From Patulibacter americanus DSM 16676 (GTDB lineage: Bacteria; Actinomycetota; Thermoleophilia; Solirubrobacterales; Solirubrobacteraceae): a stretch of 64,000 nucleotides of DNA. The position numbers were made by a program, and so were the translations under genes. The stretch covers positions 62,001 through 126,000 of the forward strand of contig NZ_ATUD01000001.1 of the NCBI RefSeq assembly GCF_000420025.1. The letters are read 5' to 3'. The number at the start of each line of letters is the position of its first letter. The first letter of the stretch is position 1. Shown in pieces: positions 1 through 7,027 of the stretch. A model generated the notes under the pieces. That model was not told where the DNA came from. It did no database searches and saw only the letters and a list, made by a program, of their open reading frames with translations.

Positions 1-938
1 AGCACGGTCAGCGCGACGGCGGCGCCGACCCCGAGCAGGGCCCACGAGAAGATCGTGCAGACCGCGAAGACCAGGCCGCCGAGCGCGAGCAGGGCCGGGC
101 GGCGGCTGAGCAGCAGCGCCGCGGCCAGGGCGCCCATCGCGGCGTAGACCGCGTCGAACGAGGTGACGCCGTCCAGCAGCATCACGGGCGTGAAGATCGC
201 GAGCAGTCCGGCGATCCGCGCCGCGCGCTCCCCCACGCCGACGGAGCGGCCGATGGCGTAGGTCAGCGGCGCGGTCAGGGCCGCGCACCCGATGCACAGG
301 GCCGCCAGGCGCTCCGCGGTCTCCAGCCCCGCCCAGCGCATGAGCAGCAGGGGTCCGGGCGGATGGCCGGCGATGTTGACCGCCTGCGAAGGCACCGTCT
401 CGGCGAAGCGATCGAGGTAGTTCGGGATCCCCCACTCCAGGAGCGGCAGGCCCGGCAGGTACTCGTTGGCGGCCTCGAACGACCCCTGGGGTCGCAGGTC
501 GAACACCTGCCACCACCCGTAGGTGCCCATGCGCGCGGCACCGATCGTCAGGCCGGCCGCGGCGGCCAGCGCGAACACGGCGAGCGCGAAGACGGGCGGG
601 CTCAGGCGCGCGCGGACGAGCGTCGGCGCCGCGACCGCCCCGAGGCCGAGGACCGCGGCGCACGCGACGGCCCACGGCACGTCGATCATCGGCAGCCAGC
701 CGAACACGAAGGGCGGCGTGGCGGTGCCGAACAGACCCTTCTGGCGGCCCTCGAACCAGCCGTACGCGACGGTGACCACGGCGACGGCCAGCAGCACCAG
801 GAGGACGGGGATCTCGAGCCGCGACGGGCCGCCGGGCAGCGCGGGCTCCGGCGCGGGGCGTCCGGCCGCTTCGGGACCGGCCTCCCCGGGGTAGGTGTGC
901 TGCGATGCTCCACCCTCTCGTGCCGCTGCGTCGCTCAT
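1..938 (-). CDS. Polytopic membrane protein, probable GT-C-like glycosyltransferase (C-terminus outside window)
   Basis: About 312 N-terminal residues are visible; the frame stays open to the left edge. A cytoplasmic Pro/Ala-rich start is followed by repeated hydrophobic helices (about residues 42-60, 80-98, 108-128, then several more) and a loop carrying an NIAGHPPGP motif, a layout seen in bacterial GT-C-type mannosyl/arabinosyl-transferase-like membrane proteins. The function is inferred from topology and from the neighbouring glycosyltransferase operon, not from a recognised catalytic motif. ATG at 938 follows a good GAGGAG Shine-Dalgarno sequence. Its first 34 bases overlap the 5' end of the divergent lipoprotein gene if that gene starts at 905. 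Confidence 0.6.
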   Translation of the reverse strand, partial: MSDAAAREGGASQHTYPGEAGPEAAGRPAPEPALPGGPSRLEIPVLLVLLAVAVVTVAYGWFEGRQKGLFGTATPPFVFGWLPMIDVPWAVACAAVLGLGAVAAPTLVRARLSPPVFALAVFALAAAAGLTIGAARMGTYGWWQVFDLRPQGSFEAANEYLPGLPLLEWGIPNYLDRFAETVPSQAVNIAGHPPGPLLLMRWAGLETAERLAALCIGCAALTAPLTYAIGRSVGVGERAARIAGLLAIFTPVMLLDGVTSFDAVYAAMGALAAALLLSRRPALLALGGLVFAVCTIFSWALLGVGAAVALTV

Positions 939-1966
939 CCGTGCTCCTCGCCTGTGCGCTCTCGTGTGCGGCGGCCGTCGCGGGCTGCGGCTCGCAGGAG
1001 CCCGCCGCGCTGCCGCCGGCGGCCGAGCCGCCGAACGCCCCCAGCCTGACGACGAAGCCGGCGGGGCGCGTCACCGTCGTCGGCAAGCGGCCCGAGGGGA
1101 TCGTCGCCGACGGCCGCTCCGGGCTCGTGGCCGTCGCCCTGCGTCGCCCCGCGCGACTGGCCGTCGTCTCCGCGGCGACGGGGAAGGTCGTCGAGCGCGT
1201 CTCGCTGCCCGGCGCGCCGCGGCACCTGCAGCTCGCGACGGACGGCCCGTCCTCCCGCGTGCTCGTCCCCGACGAGGACGCCGACACACTCGCCCAGGTC
1301 TCCCTCGGCGGGGAGTACGACGGCAAGGACGTGCCAATCGGCCGGATCGTCGCCCAGGCGAAGGTCGGCCGCCAGCCCCACGACGCCACGCCGCTGGGCG
1401 CGGGCGGCGAGGTCGCGGTGGGCGCCGAGCTGGGCAACCTGCTGCAGATCGTGCGCGGCGACCGCGTCGTGCGCCAGGAGCGGATCGCCCTGCAGCCGGG
1501 AGGCCTGGCGCCGATCGACGGCGGACGCATCGTCGCCGTGGTGGCCGTGAAGGAGCGCGTGCTCGAGCTCTACGACACCCGCACGCTCAAGCGCCTGGCG
1601 TCCGCCCCGGCCGGCGTCGGGCCCACCCACGTCGTCTGTCGCGACGAGGGCATCTGTTACGTCGCCGACACCACGGGCAAGGCGATCCTGATCTTCGTGT
1701 GGCAGGACGGCAAGCTCCAGCTGCAGCGCCGCCAGTGGCTGTCGAGCCAGCCCTACGGGATCGCGCTCGACGAGGAGCGCTACAAGGTGTGGGTGACGCT
1801 GCCGGCGGAGAACAAGCTCGTCGAGCTGCGGGCACGCACGAGGAGCCGCACCGGCCGGATCTTCCCCGCGGTCGAGCAGCCGCAGACCGTCGCCGTCGAC
1901 CCCGTCTCCGGTCACGTCTTCGTCACCGGGGCGACGGACGGCGTGCTCCAGACGCTGCGACCCTGA
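905..1966 (+). CDS. Secreted beta-propeller lipoprotein (YncE/40-residue-repeat type)
   Basis: 353 aa. The N-terminus has a double Arg, a hydrophobic stretch and a lipobox VAGC with Cys28, so export and lipidation are expected. The mature part consists of repeating beta-strand blocks (GIVADGRSGLVAVAL, GIALDEERYKVWVTL, TVAVDPVSGHVFVTG) typical of YncE-like seven-bladed propellers; no enzymatic motif is visible. The start is uncertain: ATG 905 overlaps the divergent gene by 34 bp, while an in-frame GTG at 941 would remove the overlap and still leave a signal peptide. The 3' end overlaps the convergent gene by 44 bp. A binding or scaffold role at the cell surface is inference. Confidence 0.75.
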   Translation: MLHPLVPLRRSSVLLACALSCAAAVAGCGSQEPAALPPAAEPPNAPSLTTKPAGRVTVVGKRPEGIVADGRSGLVAVALRRPARLAVVSAATGKVVERVSLPGAPRHLQLATDGPSSRVLVPDEDADTLAQVSLGGEYDGKDVPIGRIVAQAKVGRQPHDATPLGAGGEVAVGAELGNLLQIVRGDRVVRQERIALQPGGLAPIDGGRIVAVVAVKERVLELYDTRTLKRLASAPAGVGPTHVVCRDEGICYVADTTGKAILIFVWQDGKLQLQRRQWLSSQPYGIALDEERYKVWVTLPAENKLVELRARTRSRTGRIFPAVEQPQTVAVDPVSGHVFVTGATDGVLQTLRP

Positions 1967-2471
1967 CCCGCACGAGGTAGATGACCAGCGAGGCCAGGAG
2001 CAGGCCAGCGGTGATTAGGAGCCAGCGTCCGGCGAAGTCGGGCTGCTCCGCGAGCCCCGTGGAGAGCTGGTGCCCGCGCGGCTCCTTCCCGAGGATGTTG
2101 GGCAGGTAGACGAGCAGCAGCGCGGCGGACATCGCCACGGGCACGCGCACGTGGCCGCGGCCGGGGACGAGCGCCGTCGCCGGCCCGCGCGCCAACCGCT
2201 GCCGGGCCGGGCGCCACAGCCGCCGCGCCAGCCGGTCGATGCCCACGTAGAGGGGCAGCGCCACGAAGTCGTTCAGGAGCGCGCCCGCCACGAGCCAGAT
2301 CAGCAGGTTGCCCCAGACCTCGTGGTAGTGGCCGAAGACCTCCTTCAGCGCCCACGCGCAGAGGGCGATGCCCGCGAGGTGCAGGAGCAGGTGCGCGGGC
2401 GTGGCGCCGTAGAAGCGGCGGAAGCCGCGAGGGCCGGCCGGGCCGGGGCCGTTGGGGTCGGAGCCGCTCAT
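1923..2471 (-). CDS. Small integral membrane protein at the end of the molybdoenzyme operon
   Basis: 182 aa with four predicted membrane segments (about 27-45, 55-76, 108-124, 150-168) and an Arg-rich C-terminal tail. I do not recognise a named family. The ATG at 2471 overlaps the stop of the upstream molybdopterin oxidoreductase gene (ATGA, 2468-2471), so translation is probably coupled. Several His residues near the membrane segments (HLLLHLAG, FGHYHEVWG) would allow heme or quinone-related roles next to a redox enzyme, but this is inference. The 3' end overlaps the convergent lipoprotein gene by 44 bp. Confidence 0.75.
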   Translation of the reverse strand: MSGSDPNGPGPAGPRGFRRFYGATPAHLLLHLAGIALCAWALKEVFGHYHEVWGNLLIWLVAGALLNDFVALPLYVGIDRLARRLWRPARQRLARGPATALVPGRGHVRVPVAMSAALLLVYLPNILGKEPRGHQLSTGLAEQPDFAGRWLLITAGLLLASLVIYLVRVRVAASGARRPSPR

Positions 2472-3739
2472 GCCGCCGCCCACCGCAGGCCCGCGACCCA
2501 CTTCGTGTTGTGGACCCCCGGGAGCGCCGGCACGATGATCCTCGCCGGGTAGCCGTGGTCCAGGGAGAGGTCGACCCCGTTGACCCGCAGCGCCAGGAGC
2601 GACTTGTCGGCGTGCGCCTGGTCGCGCGAGAGGGTGGCCTTGCGGAACGCCCCCGCCTTCTGCAGCGAGGTAACGAAGAGCGCGTGCTCCGGGTCGGCGC
2701 CGACGAGCTCGGCGAGGTCGTGCAGCCGCACGCCCGTCCACGCCTGCGTCGTCGACCAGCCCTCGACGCACGCGATCGGCAGGTCGTAGGTGTGCTGCGG
2801 CAGGCCGAGGAGGTCGGCACGCGAGAGCTCCAGGGTACGCCCGCCCTGCAGCTCCAGCCGGTACGCCTCGCCCACCACGCTGCGGCCAATGCCCGCCACC
2901 GCCGCCGTCTTGTTCACCGGGAACCCGTTCGGCCCGTCGAGCGCCAGGCCGTTGCCGCGCGGCGCCAGCAGGGCGGCCTGCCGGAACGGCCCGCCCAGGC
3001 TCTGGCCGGCGGTGACGACGAAGAGGCCGCCCGACGCCGCGCCGACGAGACCGAGCAGCCCGCGACGCGAGATCGTCGCGGGCGCCGGGTTCGGCGAGAC
3101 GAGGCCGTCGGGCTCGAAGGGCTCGGGGCGCGTGTGGGCGAGGTCGTCGCGCAGCGGCTTGAGCGCGGCGTTCGTGCGCATCGCCTGGCGGACCTTCGGC
3201 ATCCGCACCGCGACGTGCAGCAGCAGGGCGAAGATCAGCACCCAACCGCCGTAGAAGTGGGCCGTCACGAACCCGAACCGGAACGGGTACCAGAGCTGGA
3301 TGTTCGCGATGCCTGTGGCGAGCTGGAAGAACGCCGCGCCGACGAGCAGCAGGTTGGCCAGCTTCGTGAGGACCTCGGCGGGGTTCGGCGCCGGCGGCCA
3401 CGCGAAGAGCTTGGGGATGACGGACCAGAGCTTCGCGATCAGGACCGGCACGAGCACGATCCCGACGGTCACGTGCACGCCCTGGTTCAGCGCGTAGAGC
3501 CAGACGGGGCTCGTCGGCCAGTCGAACCGCACGAACTGCAGACCGAGCCCGGCGGGGACGACCGCGTTGCCGGGCAGCTGCGGCATGTATGCCGCGTGGG
3601 ACAGGAGGCCCGTGAGGAAGACCAGCGGGAACCCGACGAGGAGGACGAGCCCGAGGACGGCCGTCAGCCACGGGCCGCGGATCGGGCTGCGCCAGAACTC
3701 GGGCCGCGCCGGACCGGGCGGCGGCCCCAGCTTGCTCAT
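2468..3739 (-). CDS. Membrane-anchored molybdopterin-dependent oxidoreductase (sulfite oxidase fold, cytochrome b-like N-terminus)
   Basis: 423 aa. Residues 23-180 form a four-helix membrane domain with His residues inside helices (H90, H161, H175), resembling a cytochrome b561-like module. A cytosolic loop follows, then an internal twin-arginine motif SRRGLLG (R225, R226) directly before a fifth hydrophobic segment, and an external sulfite-oxidase-type molybdopterin domain (about 265-423) with the conserved metal-ligand Cys at C324 in LPIACVEGWS. This is the architecture of actinobacterial Mo proteins described as dual Sec/Tat targeted (Sco3746-like). The substrate is unknown. It is translationally coupled on both sides (ATGA at 3736-3739 and 2468-2471). 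Confidence 0.85.
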   Translation of the reverse strand: MSKLGPPPGPARPEFWRSPIRGPWLTAVLGLVLLVGFPLVFLTGLLSHAAYMPQLPGNAVVPAGLGLQFVRFDWPTSPVWLYALNQGVHVTVGIVLVPVLIAKLWSVIPKLFAWPPAPNPAEVLTKLANLLLVGAAFFQLATGIANIQLWYPFRFGFVTAHFYGGWVLIFALLLHVAVRMPKVRQAMRTNAALKPLRDDLAHTRPEPFEPDGLVSPNPAPATISRRGLLGLVGAASGGLFVVTAGQSLGGPFRQAALLAPRGNGLALDGPNGFPVNKTAAVAGIGRSVVGEAYRLELQGGRTLELSRADLLGLPQHTYDLPIACVEGWSTTQAWTGVRLHDLAELVGADPEHALFVTSLQKAGAFRKATLSRDQAHADKSLLALRVNGVDLSLDHGYPARIIVPALPGVHNTKWVAGLRWAAA

Positions 3740-4380
3740 GCGCGGGACAACGTGCAGAAGTGGCGGCCGCCGTCGGACCACCGTTCGGTGACCCGCAGGC
3801 CGGCCGCCTCGGCGGGCGCGTCGATCGCCCCGGCCGTCACGCGGGCCCAGGGGAACCACGCGCTCGTGGAGCCGTCGGACTCGATGCGCACGCGGATCGG
3901 CGCGTCGTCCTCCGGAGCGCGGTCCCCCGGCTCGGGGTCGAGCTCGACGAGGATGCACCCGTCGTCGCCGAGCAGCTCGGCGACCCGCCGGAGCAGCTGG
4001 CGCGGCTGCCCGCCGATGCCGATGTTCCCGTCGAGCAGGAGCGCCGTGGACCAACAGCCGGGGTCCGGGGCGACCTCGAAGATGGAGCCCTCGACGACCT
4101 CGGCCCCGCCGTTGCGGGCGTGGCGCACCGCGGTGGGGGAGAGCTCGATCCCGAGCGCCACGACGCCGCGGCGGCTCAGGGCGTGCACGTGCCGGCCGGG
4201 CCCGCAGCCGACGTCGAGCACCGGGCCGACCGCGCGATCGAGCACGCGCTCGTCGACCTCGGTGGCCGGCGCGAGCCAGCGGCCCATCGGCATGGACCAG
4301 ACGTCGCCGTCGCTCGCGCGGACGGTGAGCGCGTCGGCGCCGTCGTCGAGGAGCCGGCCGAAGAGCGTGGACGGATTCAC
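3736..4380 (-). CDS. Class I SAM-dependent methyltransferase
   Basis: 214 aa Rossmann-fold methyltransferase. Motif I is VLDVGCGPGRHVHALSRRG (about residues 54-72), followed by the acidic loop GIELSPTAVRHARNGG and a DGNIGIGGQP segment in place of the usual motif IV. The substrate cannot be read from sequence. The operon position between a TIGR04282 sugar/nucleotidyl transferase and a molybdoenzyme suggests modification of a small metabolite or sugar product made by the same operon. It starts inside the stop of the upstream gene and ends overlapping the next start. Confidence 0.85.
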   Translation of the reverse strand: MNPSTLFGRLLDDGADALTVRASDGDVWSMPMGRWLAPATEVDERVLDRAVGPVLDVGCGPGRHVHALSRRGVVALGIELSPTAVRHARNGGAEVVEGSIFEVAPDPGCWSTALLLDGNIGIGGQPRQLLRRVAELLGDDGCILVELDPEPGDRAPEDDAPIRVRIESDGSTSAWFPWARVTAGAIDAPAEAAGLRVTERWSDGGRHFCTLSRA

Positions 4381-5024
4381 CGCGTGGCCTCCAGGGTCCG
4401 GGCGAAGCGGCTGTCGGGCGCGAGCGCCGCGACCGCATGAGCGTCGTCGATCAGGTCGACGTCGCGCAGCTCGGGGAGCAGCGCGACGGACAGGCCGTGC
4501 TCGCGCAGGCGGGCCTCCTGCTCGCGGCCCGTGGACTCGGTGCTCATGGGAACACCTACGAAGAACCGCGGGTCCTGGACGCAGAGGCCGATGGCCCAGT
4601 ATCCCCCGTCGGGGGCGTGCCCGAGCACCGCGTCGACGCCGGGGGCGTGCAGCGCGGCGGCCGCGGCGGCCAGCAGCCCCGGGGTGACCTGCGGGGTGTC
4701 CATGCCGACGAGCAGGGCGGGCGGGGTCGGCGGGCCCCCGCCCGCGACGTCCTCGAACGCCGCAGCGAGCCGCTCGTCCAGGCCGTCGCCCCGCTGCGGG
4801 AGCACCTCGAAGCCGTCCGGGAGCCAGGCGCCCGGGGTGCCCTCGAGGACCAGCACGCGCCGGGCCGCGGGCGTCGCCAGCACCGCGTGCAGCGTGTCGG
4901 TCAGCGCGGCCTCGGCCAGGTCCGCGGCCTGCTGGGGCGTGCAGGGCGGGGTCAGCCGCGTCTTGCTGCGGCCCGCGACCGGGGCCTTCGCGATGACGAT
5001 CAGGGTCGTGTCGGCAGCACTCAT
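4377..5024 (-). CDS. TIGR04282 / DUF2064 glycosyltransferase-like protein (CofC-like fold)
   Basis: 215 aa. The N-terminus IVIAKAPVAGRSKTRL is the hallmark of the TIGR04282 family (arsenosugar-biosynthesis-type transferases related to CofC/MobA nucleotidyltransferases). LLVGMDTPQV is the DxP-type metal/nucleotide-binding loop and HAPDGGYWAIGL is a second family signature. The start ATG at 5024 overlaps the stop of the GT2 gene (5021-5024). The family label refers to arsenosugar clusters, but nothing else here indicates arsenic chemistry; a general role in transferring or activating a sugar is more likely. Confidence 0.85.
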   Translation of the reverse strand: MSAADTTLIVIAKAPVAGRSKTRLTPPCTPQQAADLAEAALTDTLHAVLATPAARRVLVLEGTPGAWLPDGFEVLPQRGDGLDERLAAAFEDVAGGGPPTPPALLVGMDTPQVTPGLLAAAAAALHAPGVDAVLGHAPDGGYWAIGLCVQDPRFFVGVPMSTESTGREQEARLREHGLSVALLPELRDVDLIDDAHAVAALAPDSRFARTLEATR

Positions 5025-5704
5025 GACGGACCGCCGCGCTCTCGGGCCCGGCGATCCTCGGCCAGCACGCGCGACATGTCGCGGACGGTCCGGGCCGTCC
5101 CCCGCACGGTGCCCGTCACCTTGGAGCGCCCGCCGCGGCGGGCCGCGTAGGGGACGTCGACCTCGTCGATCCGCCAGCCGGCCCCGGCGGCGCGCACGAC
5201 CATCTCGAGCGGCCAACCGAAGCGCCGGTCCTGCAGCCCCAGGTCGAGCAGCCCCTGGCGGCGCGCGGCGCGCATCGGACCGATGTCGCGCAGGACCGGT
5301 CCCGCCCCCCGCCGGCGCAGCTCGAGGCCGAGCGCGCGGTTGGCGAGCCGGGCGTGCCAGGGCCACGAGCCGCGCTCGGCCCGGCGGGCGCCGAGCACCA
5401 GGTCGAACCGGCCGTCGAGCACGGGATCGGTGACGATCGGCAGATCGCGCGGGTCGAGCGAGCCGTCGGCGTCGACGAAGCAGACGACGTCGTCGTCGGC
5501 CGCGGTCAGCCCGGCGAAGCACGCCGAGCCGAAGCCTGGTCGCTCCTCGCGCACCACGAGCGCGCCGAGGGAGGCGGCGATCTCGCCCGAGCCGTCCGTT
5601 GAACCGTTGTCGACCACGATGGGCCGGTACCCCACCGGCATGCGCCCCAACACCCAGGGGAGCGCCTGGGCTTCGTTCAGGACCGGCAGGACGACGTCGG
5701 GCAC
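5021..5704 (-). CDS. Family 2 glycosyltransferase (polyprenyl-phosphate-sugar synthase-like)
   Basis: 227 aa soluble GT-A enzyme. It shows VVLPVLNEAQALPWVL at the N-terminus, IVVDNGSTDGSGEIA for nucleotide binding, a FVDADGSLDP DxD-type metal site and a GPMRAARRQGLLDLG acceptor region, as in DPM1-like transferases but without C-terminal membrane helices. A GTG start at 5704 is preceded by TAGGGT with a 6-nt gap, the leaderless promoter pattern common in this window. It is the first gene of the five-gene operon and lies 55 bp from the divergent epimerase. Confidence 0.85.
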   Translation of the reverse strand: MPDVVLPVLNEAQALPWVLGRMPVGYRPIVVDNGSTDGSGEIAASLGALVVREERPGFGSACFAGLTAADDDVVCFVDADGSLDPRDLPIVTDPVLDGRFDLVLGARRAERGSWPWHARLANRALGLELRRRGAGPVLRDIGPMRAARRQGLLDLGLQDRRFGWPLEMVVRAAGAGWRIDEVDVPYAARRGGRSKVTGTVRGTARTVRDMSRVLAEDRRARERGGPS

Positions 5705-5759
5705 AGGGTGACCCTACGGGCGCGGGGGGCGCGCCGGACGCTCCCACTACGCTGCGCCG

Positions 5760-6863
5760 ATGATCCTCGTCACCGGCGGGGCCGGCTTCATCGGCCAGCC
5801 CATCGTCACGCAGCTGCTCGACGCCGGCCACGAGGTGCGGATCCTCGACCTCCTCCACCCCGCCGCGCACGACGGGCTGCCGGAGGGGCTCGACCCACGG
5901 GCCGAGCTCGTGATCGGCGACGTCCGGGACGCCGACACGGTCGACCGGGTGCTCGAGGGTGTGGACCACGTGTGCCACCAGGCGGCGATGGTCGGCCTGG
6001 GGCTCGACATCGACGACATCGCGGACTACGTCGGCCACAACGACCTGGGCACCGCGGTGCTGCTGCGCGGCCTGGCGCGGCGGAACTTCACCGGACGGTT
6101 CGTGCAGGCGTCGAGCATGGTCGTCTACGGCGAGGGCCGTTACCGCTGCGCCGACCACGGCCTCGTGACCCCGCCGGCCCGCGCCGTCGCCGACCTCGAC
6201 GCGGGCCGCTTCGAGCCCGGCTGCCCGGTCTGCGGCCGCCCGTTGACCCCGGAGTCGATCCCGGAGGACGCGGCGCTGGACCCCCGCAACGTCTACGCCG
6301 CGACGAAGCTCCACCAGGAGCACCTCGCCACGGCGTTCTCCCGCGAGACGGGGGTCCCGGTCACCTCGCTGCGGTACCACAACGTCTACGGCCCGGGCAT
6401 GCCGAAGGACACCCCCTACGCGGGCGTCGCGTCCATCTTCCGCTCCGCGCTGGCGGCGGGCCGCGCACCGAAGGTCTTCGAGGACGGCGGCCAGCGGCGC
6501 GACTTCGTCCACGTCCGCGACGTGGCGCGGGCCAACGTGCTGGCGCTGACCGCGGAGGAGCCGGTGCCCGGGGCGTTCAACGTCTGCTCGGGCACCCCGC
6601 GGACCGTGGGCGAGATGGCGCGGGCGCTCTGGGCGGCGATGGGGGCGGATGGTGGTTCGGCGGCAGCGGGCGGCGGCGGTGGCGAGGCGGGCGCCCTCGC
6701 GGCGGACCTCGAGCCCGTCGTCACCGGGGACTACCGGCTGGGCGACGTCCGCCACGTGTTCGCCTCGGCCGTGCGGGCGGCGGACGTGCTCGGGTTCACC
6801 GCGGGCGAGGACTTCGACGCCGGCATGGCGGAGTTCGCGACGGCGCGGCTGCGAGGGGCGTAG
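5760..6863 (+). CDS. NAD-dependent sugar epimerase/dehydratase with Cys-rich insert
   Basis: 367 aa extended SDR. The dinucleotide-binding motif TGGAGFIG lies at residues 5-12, catalytic YAATK at 179-183 and S118/S119 before it, with GPGMPKD and RDFVHVRDVARA typical of UDP/dTDP-sugar epimerases. An insert of about 40 residues (127-166) holds C130, H133, C155 and C158 (CPVCG), a possible zinc knuckle. A Gly/Ala-rich low-complexity stretch lies near residue 300. ATG 5760 has TACGCT 6 nt upstream, so it is probably leaderless. It is divergent from the GT2 operon and presumably supplies the sugar donor. Confidence 0.87.
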   Translation: MILVTGGAGFIGQPIVTQLLDAGHEVRILDLLHPAAHDGLPEGLDPRAELVIGDVRDADTVDRVLEGVDHVCHQAAMVGLGLDIDDIADYVGHNDLGTAVLLRGLARRNFTGRFVQASSMVVYGEGRYRCADHGLVTPPARAVADLDAGRFEPGCPVCGRPLTPESIPEDAALDPRNVYAATKLHQEHLATAFSRETGVPVTSLRYHNVYGPGMPKDTPYAGVASIFRSALAAGRAPKVFEDGGQRRDFVHVRDVARANVLALTAEEPVPGAFNVCSGTPRTVGEMARALWAAMGADGGSAAAGGGGGEAGALAADLEPVVTGDYRLGDVRHVFASAVRAADVLGFTAGEDFDAGMAEFATARLRGA

Positions 6864-6973
6864 GGGCCGCACGGCGCGGTGGCCATCCGGGCCGGGCGTA
6901 GGGATCGCACGGCGCGGTGACCATCCGGGCCGGGGCGGAGGGGCCGCGCGGCACGGTGATCACGCGAGCCGCG
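6860..6973 (+). repeat. Three-copy imperfect 38-bp tandem repeat
   Basis: Copies lie at 6860-6897, 6898-6935 and a diverged third at 6936-6973. The first two differ at only about 4 of 38 positions and share the core GGCGCGGTGRCCATCCGGGC. The array begins at the stop codon of the epimerase gene and ends about 55 bp before the protease start. No hairpin or ORF explains it. It could be slippage-derived or a protein-binding array upstream of the protease promoter (TACGGT at 7015-7020). Confidence 0.75.
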
Positions 6974-7027
6974 TGCCCCCCTGGCAGCAGACGTTCGCGC
7001 AACATCCCGGCCCCTACGGTCGGAGCC

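Noticed and set aside
4377..5024. Arsenosugar biosynthesis locus
   Set aside because: The family name comes from such clusters, but no ArsM- or ArsS-like gene is present here.
6860..6973. CRISPR-like array
   Set aside because: Repeats are directly adjacent without spacers, and no cas gene is nearby.
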